Assembly: GCF_011405515.1 (NCBI RefSeq)
Contig: NZ_AP022671.1
Span: forward strand, 3,348,001-3,412,000
Reading direction: 5' to 3'
Origin: Nitrospira sp. KM1
GTDB lineage: Bacteria > Nitrospirota > Nitrospiria > Nitrospirales > Nitrospiraceae
Length of the DNA: 64,000 bases
This document shows, piece after piece, positions 26,823-35,216 of the stretch (position 1 is its first letter; each line of letters opens with the position of its first letter). The notes under the pieces were generated by a model. The model was not told the origin of the DNA. It saw only the letters and a program-made list of their open reading frames with translations, and searched no databases. A program made the translations under genes and the position numbers.

Positions 26823-28307
26823 ATGCTGAATCGAATCTTCGGCCTCGAGACGGAATATGGTCTCCTGGTCCATCAAGACCGTCCGGAGCATTCGCCGACC
26901 TGGTTTGCGCACAAACTTCGCGACCATATCTTTCACGTGCAGCGGCAGGGCGTGCTGGACCTCCACCATCGGGGGCATGACGAGCCTCCCGGCAACGGAG
27001 GCTTCATTACCAATGCCGGCCGGATCTATCTCGACATGGGGCATCTGGAATATGCGTCGCCGGAATGCCAATCGTTGACGGATGTTGTGGCGACGGATCG
27101 TGCAGGTGACGCGATCATCCAGCAGGCGATCGACGATTTGGACCTGGGCGAGCAGGTCTCATTGATCAAGAACAATGTCGATCATGAGACCGATGCCACG
27201 TTCGGCTCACATGAAAATTATCTCGTATCGCGGCGATTTCCGTTTACACGGCGTGGGCTCGCCCCCCTGGTGACCTTTCTGGTCACCAGACAAATTTTCA
27301 CCGGCTCCGGTCGTGTTGGCGCGGCCAATCCACAGGATGCCTGGATCCAAATGGACCGGCTGATCGTGCCCCGCGGAGCCATGGGGCACCGCCCGGATAT
27401 CATCCGGCTGCCATTTCAGATTTCACAGCGCGCCGACCACATCGTGAATGATTTCTTCGAGTGGGTGCAGCAGAATCGGGCCATCGTCAATACGAGGGAC
27501 GAACCGCTGGCTGATCCGAATCAGTACCGGCGGATTCATTTGCTCCTCGGCGACTCCAACATGGCCGAGTACGCGACGGCGCTGAAAATGGGCACGACCG
27601 GTCTGGTCTTGCAGTTGATCGAAGACGGAAAAGCTCCGCGCGACATCGAGCTGGATGAACCGGTGGAGACATTGCAGGAGATTTCACAGGATCAGGAACG
27701 GCGATGGCTGGTCCGCCTGATGTCTGGAACCACGATTTCCGCAATCGACGTGCAGGAGAGATTTCTTGAGGCGGCAAAGGCCCACTGTATGGGACAGGAC
27801 GAAGAGACGGATTGGGTGCTTCAGCAGTGGGAGGTGGTGTTGCAGGACTTGCGCGGCTCCTATGACCGGCTCGTTGGCAGGATCGACTGGGCCTCCAAAC
27901 TCTGGCTCTTGGAGTCCTTCCGCGAGGCGGAACAGCTCGAGTGGAATGATCCGATGCTGAAAAGCCTGGATTTGGAGTATCACAATCTGAATCCCGGGAA
28001 AGGTTTGTACTATGGCTTGTTGGAAGAGGGCCGCGTACCCCGTCTCACGACGGACAAAGCCATTGCACTGGCCATGAATCATCCTCCACGGAACACGCGG
28101 GCGTTTGGCCGCGGGGAACTCGTTCGTCATCTGGTGGCGTGCGGACCTCCCGCCGAACCGGAAGATTCCAAGGTCGAGGAGCGTTTCTTTCCGTCCTACG
28201 TCATCAACTGGTCGATTTTTCAGTTGCGAGGGCAGGCACCGTTTCCAATGGCGGATCCGTTCAAAACGTATGCCCAGGAAGTGCGCAGCCACCTTTCGAT
28301 CGCATGA
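26823..28307 (+). CDS. pafA: Pup/UBact protein ligase (PafA)
   Basis: A 494-residue ligase that joins the tag's C-terminal Glu to substrate lysines. The opening MLNRIFGLETEYGLLVHQ and the catalytic stretch YLDMGHLEYASPECQ are diagnostic. It lacks the extra Dop loop seen in the paralogue at 23391. Other shared text is KNNVDHETDATFGSHENYL, NTRDEPLADPNQYRRIHLLL and SLDLEYHNLNPGKGLYYGL. It starts five bases after prcA, closing the operon. A perfect 9-bp inverted repeat lies inside it at 27267-27289. No clear terminator follows. Confidence 0.93.
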   Translation: MLNRIFGLETEYGLLVHQDRPEHSPTWFAHKLRDHIFHVQRQGVLDLHHRGHDEPPGNGGFITNAGRIYLDMGHLEYASPECQSLTDVVATDRAGDAIIQQAIDDLDLGEQVSLIKNNVDHETDATFGSHENYLVSRRFPFTRRGLAPLVTFLVTRQIFTGSGRVGAANPQDAWIQMDRLIVPRGAMGHRPDIIRLPFQISQRADHIVNDFFEWVQQNRAIVNTRDEPLADPNQYRRIHLLLGDSNMAEYATALKMGTTGLVLQLIEDGKAPRDIELDEPVETLQEISQDQERRWLVRLMSGTTISAIDVQERFLEAAKAHCMGQDEETDWVLQQWEVVLQDLRGSYDRLVGRIDWASKLWLLESFREAEQLEWNDPMLKSLDLEYHNLNPGKGLYYGLLEEGRVPRLTTDKAIALAMNHPPRNTRAFGRGELVRHLVACGPPAEPEDSKVEERFFPSYVINWSIFQLRGQAPFPMADPFKTYAQEVRSHLSIA

Positions 28308-28365
28308 TCGTCTCTTCCGGTCACACGGCTCATGCATCCCAGGCTTGTTGAACGACCTACACGGA

Positions 28366-29379
28366 TTATGATCGGATCCCGGCAATGAGCTCCACGATCC
28401 GATTTTCCGCCCAGTAGCGGTCTTCTCCGTTCGCATGGGATTGCAAAAATCCGCAATGTCCTCCATGCCTCGGCGCAATGAGCGTAATCGCTGGATTGTG
28501 ACTGATCACAGATGATTCGAACATGCCGTAGGGAATAAAGGGGTCGTCTTGCGCAGTGATGATCGTGGTCGGCACGGCAATGGAACCCATGACATGGCGC
28601 GCTCCTGCGCGATCGTAATAGTCGGCGCCGTTCAAGTATCCTCCGTCTTTCGCGGTATACAGGTCATCGAATAATCGGAGAGTTCGGATGTCGTTCAGAG
28701 CGGCGAGGTCCCATTGTCCGGGATACAGCGCCGATTTTCTCCGCATGCGTCCCTTCATGCTGATCAGGAAATGGTGATGGTAGATTCGGTTGGAGGGGAG
28801 TTCGAGCGCATCGACACACCGTGTAGGGTCGATATTCGGACATACCGCGACGACGCCGGCGAGAGCCGGCTGTTCTGTTCCAGCCTCCCCGGCGGTTCGT
28901 AATACGAGATTGCCCCCCATCGAATAGCCCACAAGCCAGATCCGTTCGAGGCCGTCCGAGGAGGCCAATTCATCGACGACCTTCCGGAAATCCTGGCCAA
29001 GCCCGCTATTGTAGAGTGTGGGCGTGAGGTGTTCTGTTCCTCCACAATTGCGCTGGTTCAGCCGAATCACGTTCATCCCGAAGGTGTATGCCTTGGTGGC
29101 GATGCCACGCATATAATGCGAATCGCTTGATCCTTCGAGCCCATGTACCAGCACGACCGTCTTATGGCCGGTCTTGTCGGGCTGCCAGTGGCAGAATCCC
29201 AACAGCTGCGTGTCCGGGGTGACGCGGAAGAAACGAGCCTCAGTCGGAATGCCGGCAAGTAGAGGTCCCCGCGGCCAGTACCGCGCAGTCAGCGTCATGA
29301 GATGGGGATTACGGAGAAGAGCGGGCGCTGCGAATGCTCGATGGACCGTCACCGGATCAGCCTGACGGGAAGGAGGCAT
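28366..29379 (-). CDS. Alpha/beta hydrolase, YheT-like
   Basis: A 337-residue cytosolic esterase-like protein. The nucleophile elbow is LVGYSMGGNLVLR (Ser), the oxyanion region VVLVHGLEGSSDSHYMRGIA, the acid lies in TAQDDPFIPYG and the catalytic His in PRHGGHCGFLQSH. This pattern, with the RLNQRNCGGT segment, fits the YheT/EMB8 group of AB hydrolases whose substrates are largely unknown. It is convergent with pafA, with a 58-base gap. The start at 29379 is the first ATG; the ribosome site is not strong. Confidence 0.85.
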   Translation of the reverse strand: MPPSRQADPVTVHRAFAAPALLRNPHLMTLTARYWPRGPLLAGIPTEARFFRVTPDTQLLGFCHWQPDKTGHKTVVLVHGLEGSSDSHYMRGIATKAYTFGMNVIRLNQRNCGGTEHLTPTLYNSGLGQDFRKVVDELASSDGLERIWLVGYSMGGNLVLRTAGEAGTEQPALAGVVAVCPNIDPTRCVDALELPSNRIYHHHFLISMKGRMRRKSALYPGQWDLAALNDIRTLRLFDDLYTAKDGGYLNGADYYDRAGARHVMGSIAVPTTIITAQDDPFIPYGMFESSVISHNPAITLIAPRHGGHCGFLQSHANGEDRYWAENRIVELIAGIRS

Positions 29380-29545
29380 GAGTTAGAGGAGACGAGGTCC
29401 TTTATGAGATAGCCTGCGAATCGGAGCGTCGTGGCCGCGAGGAACGGGAGCCTCCGATTCCGTTCGTTCATCAATCCAACAATATCAATGTCTCAGGAGG
29501 CCGGGCTCAATTGCAAGTCGGCAGGCCATGCGCCTAGAAGCACAC

Positions 29546-29818
29546 TCAACCGGCGTCACGGTTTTTCTGGATGACTCCGAAGGCGATCAGCCCGTAGGAG
29601 ATGAGTCGGAGGACATAAATCACTGGATGCTCCTCTGAGGCTGCGGCGCTCAGAGCCATGAGGATGCGGCTGGCCACTTCCACGAAGAATGCACAGGCAA
29701 ATAAGAGAAAGAGCCGGTCGCGGGTGATCTTGTAGAAACGCAGAAAAAACAGTCCCGCTGCGAATGTTCCCAACGCTACCGCGCCGAGCAGCCATTCCTG
29801 TGCTTCAAGGAGGCTCAT
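29546..29818 (-). CDS. Small membrane protein, DUF5985-like (second of pair)
   Basis: A 90-residue protein with three hydrophobic helices (LLGAVALGTFAAGLFFLRFY; LFLLFACAFFVEVASRILMA; VIYVLRLISYGLIAFGVI) and a short polar tail. The layout and the phrase FLRFYKITRDRLFLLFACAF resemble DUF5985 proteins, for which no function is known. It overlaps the upstream paralogue by four bases (ATGA at 29815-29818), so the two are translated together and may form a heteromer. Confidence 0.7.
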   Translation of the reverse strand: MSLLEAQEWLLGAVALGTFAAGLFFLRFYKITRDRLFLLFACAFFVEVASRILMALSAAASEEHPVIYVLRLISYGLIAFGVIQKNRDAG

Positions 29819-30081
29819 TCTCCGGTCTCATTCTGCATGATCAGCCCGTATAGAAGGACGATAACTGCCACCAGTGCCACAGCATGACGAACAACTGCCA
29901 GATCGTTGCGAGGGAATATGGTTTTGTCGACGACGAGCAGGACGTTGTTGAAGGTTTGAATGGCAAAAAATACGCCGCTCCAGAGCAGAAGAGCGTTCCG
30001 ACGCTTGCGATAGCCTCGTAGAAGCAGGTAGGCACAAAGAAAGGCGGTCATACCGCTGAGACCGTAGATGACTTCGTGCAT
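29815..30081 (-). CDS. Small membrane protein, DUF5985-like (first of pair)
   Basis: An 88-residue protein with three predicted membrane helices (YGLSGMTAFLCAYLLLRGY; LLWSGVFFAIQTFNNVLLVV; VVRHAVALVAVIVLLYGLIM). It is similar in size and layout to the following gene, with which it overlaps by ATGA. The upstream neighbour, a winged-helix-like protein, ends two bases before its start, making a three-gene unit. Function is unknown. Confidence 0.7.
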   Translation of the reverse strand: MHEVIYGLSGMTAFLCAYLLLRGYRKRRNALLLWSGVFFAIQTFNNVLLVVDKTIFPRNDLAVVRHAVALVAVIVLLYGLIMQNETGE

Positions 30082-30083
30082 GA

Positions 30084-30470
30084 TTAGTCTTGCCTCTTGA
30101 TCCTAAACGCGTCGGCAAAGTCCTGAATCGCTCGCCTGGGCTTTTGATGAACGAAGTTTGTCACTGGAATGAGATATTTGCGGTATGTCTCCGCCACCAG
30201 TGTGACCATGTGGCGGAGTTGCTCGGTCTTCGGATCGTATGCGAACATGATCGGATCATGATCTTGTGTCCGCAGCAGGCCTCGTGCAGCGAGCCTGGCG
30301 AGTAAGGGCTTGGTGCCTTCTCTATCTGCATACAGCTGGTCGGCGAGCGCATCTGTACTCCAGAGTTGATCGGTGTGTTCGCGAAGAAACAGCAATGCTT
30401 CAAGCTGCACGATGGAATCGATGTGTGCGATCAGAAAGTGTTTGATTTCGTCGGGAATCATCTCGGCCAT
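30084..30470 (-). CDS. Winged-helix-like protein, possible regulator
   Basis: A 128-residue protein. Residues about 15-75 fit a winged helix (IDSIVQLEALLFLREH, STDALADQLYADREGTKPLL as helix-turn-helix, ARGLLRTQDHDPIMFAYD as wing), followed by a helical C-terminus (HMVTLVAETYRKYLIPVTNF). It probably regulates or senses for the two membrane proteins that follow in the same operon. An in-frame ATG at 30461 is an alternative start; neither has a clear ribosome site. DNA binding is inferred from fold only. Confidence 0.6.
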   Translation of the reverse strand: MAEMIPDEIKHFLIAHIDSIVQLEALLFLREHTDQLWSTDALADQLYADREGTKPLLARLAARGLLRTQDHDPIMFAYDPKTEQLRHMVTLVAETYRKYLIPVTNFVHQKPRRAIQDFADAFRIKRQD

Positions 30471-30714
30471 GGCCAGCCTGTGGGCAGCGGCGGAACTGTA
30501 GCAGGCGCACCGCTCAATTCAGTGCAGCGCTCGATTGAGGCATATGAACACAACCTAGGTCAATGAAGATGCAGCGCTGGCGAGCCTGCCCAAATTGCAG
30601 TACGAATTGTGTAAACTTACTGGAATGGTGAACGAAGCGCAAGCGGGCAGCGCCGCCAGTGGCGAATAGAGGAAGGCGGCGGCTGTCAGGAGCCACTATC
30701 GAAAGTGGCATTGT

Positions 30715-31311
30715 TTACTGCGGGAGTGGAATTGTCAGGAGAATGCCTCCCATCACGTCTCCGCCCTTGAAATCTCTCTTTGGACTCTTGGGGTGCACAT
30801 TGTGACAATCGGCGCACCTCTGAGAAATGGCTTTGTCGGCATAGAGGGCCTGGAAGACCCGATTCTTGCCCTCGGTTGTGACCCCTGTATAAGGGCGATT
30901 GGAGTTCGACAATATCTTCGTAAGGGCGGTCCGTTCGAACTCTGTCGCTGGACCATTTTTCTTGTTAATCGGCCAATTGCTGATGAGCCGGAATCGCATT
31001 CCATTTGATTGCTTGGCAACGAGCCGACCTGTTTCAAGAACGAATTGAGCGGGTAAGGGGAGATCTCCGGTTTCCTCCCACTGTTCCGAGGCGGAGACAA
31101 TGCCGCGCGTCTGCATCCGCTCTACGATTTCGTTGGTGTAAAAGGTTCGATCGGCCTGGACGATGCTATGGATATAATCTGCGACGGTTTCGGGAGCGAT
31201 GCCCTTTGGGGGATCAGGTTCCTTACTCGAGGCCGAGAATACCCACTGACCAAGTAGGCAAGTGGAGATGGTTCCTACTGCGAGTCCCAACCAAAAGCCT
31301 TTTATGCCCAT
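30715..31311 (-). CDS. DUF3365 haem-binding c-type protein
   Basis: A 198-residue exported protein. GGAGGA six bases upstream fixes the ATG at 31311. An N-terminal hydrophobic anchor (FWLGLAVGTISTCLLGQWVF) precedes a PAS-like DUF3365 domain. A single haem c motif CADCH (in SQRCADCHNVHP) lies near the C-terminus, followed by FKGGDVMGGILLTIPL, as in Tll0287-type sensor domains. It may sense redox state or gas, or carry electrons in the periplasm. No histidine kinase is fused or adjacent. Confidence 0.82.
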   Translation of the reverse strand: MGIKGFWLGLAVGTISTCLLGQWVFSASSKEPDPPKGIAPETVADYIHSIVQADRTFYTNEIVERMQTRGIVSASEQWEETGDLPLPAQFVLETGRLVAKQSNGMRFRLISNWPINKKNGPATEFERTALTKILSNSNRPYTGVTTEGKNRVFQALYADKAISQRCADCHNVHPKSPKRDFKGGDVMGGILLTIPLPQ

Positions 31312-31764
31312 GATGTGTCCTCCATTGGCCGGGGCCTTCATGCCCGGGTACTTCCGATAACCTGGCTATCATCAATATTCAGCGAATCACGGCTTGGTAT
31401 GGGACCAAGCGTATGCTTCTTATCATCCCGTGTGGATCGTTGGAAGGTTTTCCAAGCCATGGTCTCTCGCGAGACCTCAGATTGTGTTTTGAGGGTGTTA
31501 ACCCCCGAGCTTTACAACCCCTGGGTCTTGAGGCGCCGAAAGATAAGAATAGGCATGAGCGCCGGCGCCAAGCAATAGTAAATCGGAGTCAGGTCAGTGG
31601 TATCCGCAAACTGTTGGTCTTTGTTCCTCTGCAAGCTGTGCGAGGCCGCGCTCTAATACAGCAGACCGTAAGAAGATATTCGGATCCCCGGCTCCTCGAT
31701 ATCCCGAGCGAATCCGCCCCTCACGGAGAAATCCAAATGCAAAAGTTCGCGATACCTCACAGCG
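31312..31764. other. Intergenic, nothing recognised
   Basis: About 450 bases downstream of the DUF5989-like gene and upstream of the haem-protein gene. Short frames here lack domain character. It could hold decayed sequence like the neighbouring pseudogenes, but no similarity could be read. Confidence 0.4.
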
Positions 31765-31944
31765 TCAGAAGATCGAATAAATGGCCGGGGCCATGACGCT
31801 GCCTTCGAGAAAGCACGCCAGCGTTGCGAGCATCAAGATGGCGAAAATCAGCGGCGCCAGCCAGTAGGATCTCCGCTCACCGAAGTAGATGCGTACCTCA
31901 TGGATTAACTGAGAGTACTCTCGAACTCCTGACGCAAGATTCAT
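31765..31944 (-). CDS. DUF5989-like small membrane protein
   Basis: A 59-residue protein. GGAGGGG five bases upstream fixes the ATG at 31944. One membrane helix (WLAPLIFAILMLATLACFLE) is preceded by a basic stretch (VREYSQLIHEVRIYFGERRS) and followed by GSVMAPAIYSIF. This layout matches DUF5989 proteins, usually found next to SxtJ-like and carbamoyltransferase genes in polysaccharide loci. None of those partners is here, so the gene may be a remnant of a larger cluster. Confidence 0.72.
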   Translation of the reverse strand: MNLASGVREYSQLIHEVRIYFGERRSYWLAPLIFAILMLATLACFLEGSVMAPAIYSIF

Positions 31945-32071
31945 AGACCCCTCCCTTCTCCTCACAACTAGATATTATTTAATGACCATCTTTGCCGAGT
32001 CGAACATAACCATTCAGGCCTAAAGGCTCGGATTAAGCGCCGGTTGTATTCAAGTTGGTTCATGGAAAGAT

Positions 32072-32240
32072 TATTCAGCTTCCCAGGGTTCCTCCCGTGC
32101 ACCCCGTCATCAGCAGTGAAAAGAGCGTGCCGCCGGCATCACTCAGGAATATCGGCCTCGAATCAGGTGTTCCTGGCTTGATATTCTTTACCAATAGTGT
32201 TCCATCGGCTGTGCCGTCCGATTTCCACTGCTCGAAATCG
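32072..32240 (-). pseudogene. Fragment of an ELWxxDGT-repeat protein, frameshifted
   Basis: On the minus strand the text FEQWKSDGTADGTLLVKNIK, then PGTPDSRPIFLSDAGGTLF, matches the ELWKSDGTxxGTxLVKDIxPG repeat of large surface proteins. After GGTLF the frame is lost in a short T-run (about 32118-32122). In the shifted frame the expected continuation FTADDGVHGR is readable, after which similarity decays. Only about one repeat remains, with no start, signal or stop context, so this is a decayed remnant and not a gene. Confidence 0.72.
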
Positions 32241-32299
32241 TTCGATGGCGTCAGCGCCACTGACAGTGACAATCCAAATAAAGTAGGAATGAAACCATG

Positions 32300-32758
32300 C
32301 GGCAGAAAGCTAGGTGCATGATTTTCCCCTGGGATTAAGAACTGCCGCAATCCTAACAAGGTAATCCAGTCAAAGAACTTCATCTTAAGAAGGGGTTTAA
32401 AAGAGAGGGAAAGAATTCCGATGAAATACATGCATAAGTTACTGGCCGTGCGGTGCTATAGAGGCAGATGCGTGAGCACGTGCGACAAGCAGGTTTCATT
32501 CCGCAGCCAAGGTGGGAAAAGGCATTTGAGTAGGTGTTAAATCGCCAAGCAGTTTATATACCGCCAGAAACAACGTTTCCACGAGTGCGCAGATCGTGCG
32601 GTTGCGCACCGCTCAGCCTGGGCGGTTTCGCACTGATTGATGTCCGCCATCTTTTGTCTGGTGGGCAGGATATAAGGGGGTTTTCAAAAATCCGCGGCAA
32701 TTTCAGCTCACAAGGAGTTTTGGATCAGCGATTTAGGAAAGCGCTCAGAGTGCCAACC
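32300..32758. other. Intergenic, nothing recognised
   Basis: The stretch between the repeat-protein fragment and the acyltransferase pseudogene. An open frame on the plus strand at 32534-32824 has no domain character and runs into the pseudogene antisense. No RNA gene or repeat was seen. Confidence 0.35.
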
Positions 32759-33872
32759 TCAACCCACTCCAACCGTCCAAGAATCGGATGGATTGGTCAT
32801 ATTGCGTACAATTCTTGCGCATGAGATGGAGTCAATGCATGCCCATTCCTTTCCTTTACGCTGCTTCGTTCTCGGCTCTATAGACACACCAAGAAGAGAC
32901 TGTTCGCAACCACGCCGATATCCGCTTCCCAGTAGCATGAATGGAGGTTCAATCCACACGAATATCAGCCTTGCTAAGACAATTGCGACAGGACAAGAGA
33001 AGGCAGCCAACAGCATGATGAGGGCTAGCGGTGGGATATCAGTCATCATCCCCGTGTCGGCAAGGAGCAAGACGCCTCGCGCCATACAATACAAGATGAT
33101 TATGTGGACCAAATAAAAACTGTACGGCACTTGGCCCAGCAACCTGAGCCATCGAACGTCGAGGCAGCGAAACCATTGCCAGTCAGGACCATACACCAAA
33201 CAGGTGATCAGCGCACAGGCGCTGAGGGCCCGTACACCATGGGAGCGGGCCAAAGAAAAGCCGTTATCGCCAACAGAATGTTCAATCCAGTACCATGAGC
33301 ATGAGAGATCGCACCACGCCCCTGTTTTGCGAGTCAAGGCATGAAGCAGCGGCAGCACGAGCGCCACCATTAATTCCACCCTCAGCGTCCAACAGACGGG
33401 GTTCATGTCGGTGTTCACAAGCAAGAGATTGCACAAATCTGTAGTGGAGAACGGAGATCGATACAAGGAGTTAAACCATGCTGTGCCGTGGATAGCCTCA
33501 TCAATGTTCACGAGCCATGGCATGATCGCTCCCACACAAAGCAGCGACAGAATAAGAGCGGGATAGATCCTGAATGCACGACGGAGAACGAGTCCAAGAT
33601 ATGCAGAGACCGGTCCGGTAGTACTACGATCAAGCGAAAGACCGAGGACAAATCCGCTGAGAACAAAGAAGTGTATGACCGCCGAATTTCCGTTGAAGAC
33701 CGCTAACAGTATTCGAGTGATTAATGATTGAATCCCAGATGCTTCTTGGAACTGATTATGCGGCAAGGCAAGGAGGCTATCGACGGACAATACGATGAAA
33801 CTATGGACCAATCGCCACCGTCAAGGCTGCGGCTCCACGTAATACGGTCAGCCGATCGAGAGCGTTTGGCAT
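32759..33872 (-). pseudogene. Acyltransferase-3 family gene, multiply frameshifted
   Basis: The expected N-terminus MPNALDRLTVLRGAAALTVA starts at 33872 but stops at TAG 33801-33803; the family text continues in another frame from about 33811 (VHSFIVLSV, then AVIHFFVLSGFVLGLSLDRS, LRRAFRIYPALILSLLCVGA, NPVCWTLRVELMVALVLPLL). Around 33250-33285 a different frame gives a better membrane helix (LNILLAITAFLW), pointing to compensating indels. Later membrane helices (VPYSFYLVHIIILYC) are in the main frame. Acyltransferase-3 proteins modify surface polysaccharides. With at least two frame breaks this copy is probably dead. Confidence 0.7.
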
Positions 33873-34423
33873 TGTCTCACTTAGATTATTCGGCTTCGAG
33901 AGGCTAGACATACGGATTTCACTCTCAAGCTAGATCTAGTAGGAGAGCATTGCCCTAGTATCAACCAATCCGGACAGATATCTAGTGAAAAGAATCCCTG
34001 GTGCAGAATATCGCAGAGTATGTGCAATACATGCCTGCGTCTTCCTGGCCCCTTGCCACGGATGTAAAGGCATTCAAGGCCTCCCCAAAATCCGCCGTAG
34101 ATAAGCACCTACTAGTTGGGTGGAGCGGTATTCCGTCACAGTTGGGGATCAGATTGATTACGGTCATGCAACCGGAATGTACAATGGAATGCAGAGAAGG
34201 GTGGCTAAACGATACATCCAGATGAAAGGAGTAGTTAACAGGGAAAGCCAATCCGTCAGATTCTGATCACGATCAGAACATGTAATCTTGATATCAACCA
34301 GTGGTTCGCTCAGGTAACTGGAAACCCAATAACTATCGGAGGTCCGCTTGCAAAAGAGAAGCTGCGGAAAAGGTTTGCATTGGAGATGGGTTATGGCGGA
34401 ACCCTTGTTTTGCTAAGGAAAGG
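33873..34423. other. Intergenic, AT-rich, nothing recognised
   Basis: About 550 bases between the acyltransferase remnant and tRNA-Asn. Composition is AT-richer than the surroundings. No integrase remnant and no copy of the tRNA 3' end was found. Short open frames lack ribosome sites and domain character. Confidence 0.4.
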
Positions 34424-34499
34424 TGGCTCCCCGGGCAGGACTCGAACCTGCGACCAGCCGGTTAACAGCCGGCTGCTCTACCAACTGAGCTACCGGGGA
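34424..34499 (-). tRNA. tRNA-Asn (GTT)
   Basis: The 76-nt minus-strand cloverleaf starts TCCCCGGTAGCTCAGTTGGT and has anticodon GTT in CTGTTAAC, the T-loop GGTTCGAGTCC and an encoded CCA end. The acceptor stem TCCCCGG/CCGGGGA pairs fully. It separates the decayed region on the left from the housekeeping genes on the right and would be a natural integration site. Confidence 0.96.
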
Positions 34500-34566
34500 A
34501 CAAAAGGATTGTCAACAGGAAGCGAGCGGTATCTTAACAAATGTTGCAGACCAGTGGAATGGTTTT

Positions 34567-34836
34567 TTACACGTCGAAGTCTTCAGTCTCATCCTCATCC
34601 GAGGACGCGTCGGTATTGCCTTGTGCCACGGCCGCATAGTGTTTTGCCCAAGTCAGGTACAGATTGCCGCTGTCACGCATCGTATCCGCGGCTTTCACCA
34701 GTTTTTCCACGAGGTCAGGATCCTTCCCTGTCGCTTGAATGGCGGCCGCCCGGCGCTCGATCGCTTTTGGATATTCGTTGATCAGACCCGCGATCTCCTT
34801 AAGGAGCTCGTCGAGTATATTGTCTTCGCTTCCCAT
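34567..34836 (-). CDS. Small hypothetical protein
   Basis: An 89-residue acidic helical protein. GAGGA lies just upstream of the ATG. The sequence (NILDELLKEIAGLINEYPKA, DPDLVEKLVKAADTMRDSGN, YLTWAKHYAAVAQG) suggests a two- or three-helix bundle; the tail DASSDEDETEDFDV is acidic and disordered. It is separated from the oxidoreductase operon by a strong terminator, so is probably transcribed on its own. No function is recognised. Confidence 0.65.
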   Translation of the reverse strand: MGSEDNILDELLKEIAGLINEYPKAIERRAAAIQATGKDPDLVEKLVKAADTMRDSGNLYLTWAKHYAAVAQGNTDASSDEDETEDFDV

Positions 34837-34861
34837 ATATCCTCGCTCTTTCGCATCGCAA

Positions 34862-34896
34862 CAAAAAACCCCATAGCGCCGATCGCCATGGGGTTT
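34862..34896 (-). terminator. Factor-independent terminator of the oxidoreductase operon
   Basis: On the minus strand AAACCCCATGGCG and CGCTATGGGGTTT form a 13-bp stem (one G-U) around a 5-base loop, followed by TTTG. It lies 24 bases after the ferredoxin-subunit stop codon. Confidence 0.88.
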
Positions 34897-34919
34897 CTGT
34901 GCACGACAAACAGAACGGA

Positions 34920-35198
34920 TCAGCCTTGGTAGGCTTGCCCCAAGCCAGCTGATTCGCCCTTCTTATTCATGAGCTGCCCACTGGCGCTGACGGCTTGCAT
35001 CACAATTGCCTCATGCTTGGCTGCATTGCAGACCACGACGCACAATTCACATCCCTTGCAGCGGTCAATATTGACCTCGGCCACCATCTTGCTCGAGTTG
35101 AGGTCCAGACAATTGGCCTCAGGGCAATACATGATGCAAAGGCGGCATCCCTTCTTCGCGGTACACTTTTCATCGATCACTTGCGCGATGTTATACAT
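34920..35198 (-). CDS. 2-oxoacid:ferredoxin oxidoreductase, ferredoxin (delta) subunit
   Basis: A 92-residue protein with two 4Fe-4S motifs. The first is modified (CTAKKGCRLCIMYCPE: C-x5-C-x2-C-x3-CP) and the second classical (CKGCELCVVVCN). It passes electrons between the TPP-bearing core and free ferredoxin. It is the last gene of a five-gene operon on the minus strand, followed by a strong terminator. Five-subunit enzymes of this kind are typical of Aquificae and Nitrospirota using the reductive TCA cycle. Pyruvate versus 2-oxoglutarate as substrate cannot be told from this subunit. Confidence 0.88.
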   Translation of the reverse strand: MYNIAQVIDEKCTAKKGCRLCIMYCPEANCLDLNSSKMVAEVNIDRCKGCELCVVVCNAAKHEAIVMQAVSASGQLMNKKGESAGLGQAYQG

Positions 35199-35216
35199 GC
35201 AACGTGGTTCCTTCTC

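Noticed and set aside
27267-27289. Perfect 9-bp inverted repeat inside pafA (CTGGTGACC/GGTCACCAG)
   Set aside because: Short enough to be chance within coding sequence; no T-run or regulatory context.
32534-32824. 96-codon plus-strand open frame
   Set aside because: No ribosome site or domain, and it runs antisense into the acyltransferase remnant.
34424-34499. Possible attachment-site duplication of the tRNA-Asn 3' end
   Set aside because: No second copy of the 3' half was found within the window.
34507-34520. TTGACA on the minus strand just upstream of tRNA-Asn
   Set aside because: A -10 at proper spacing would fall inside the tRNA, so it cannot be its promoter.
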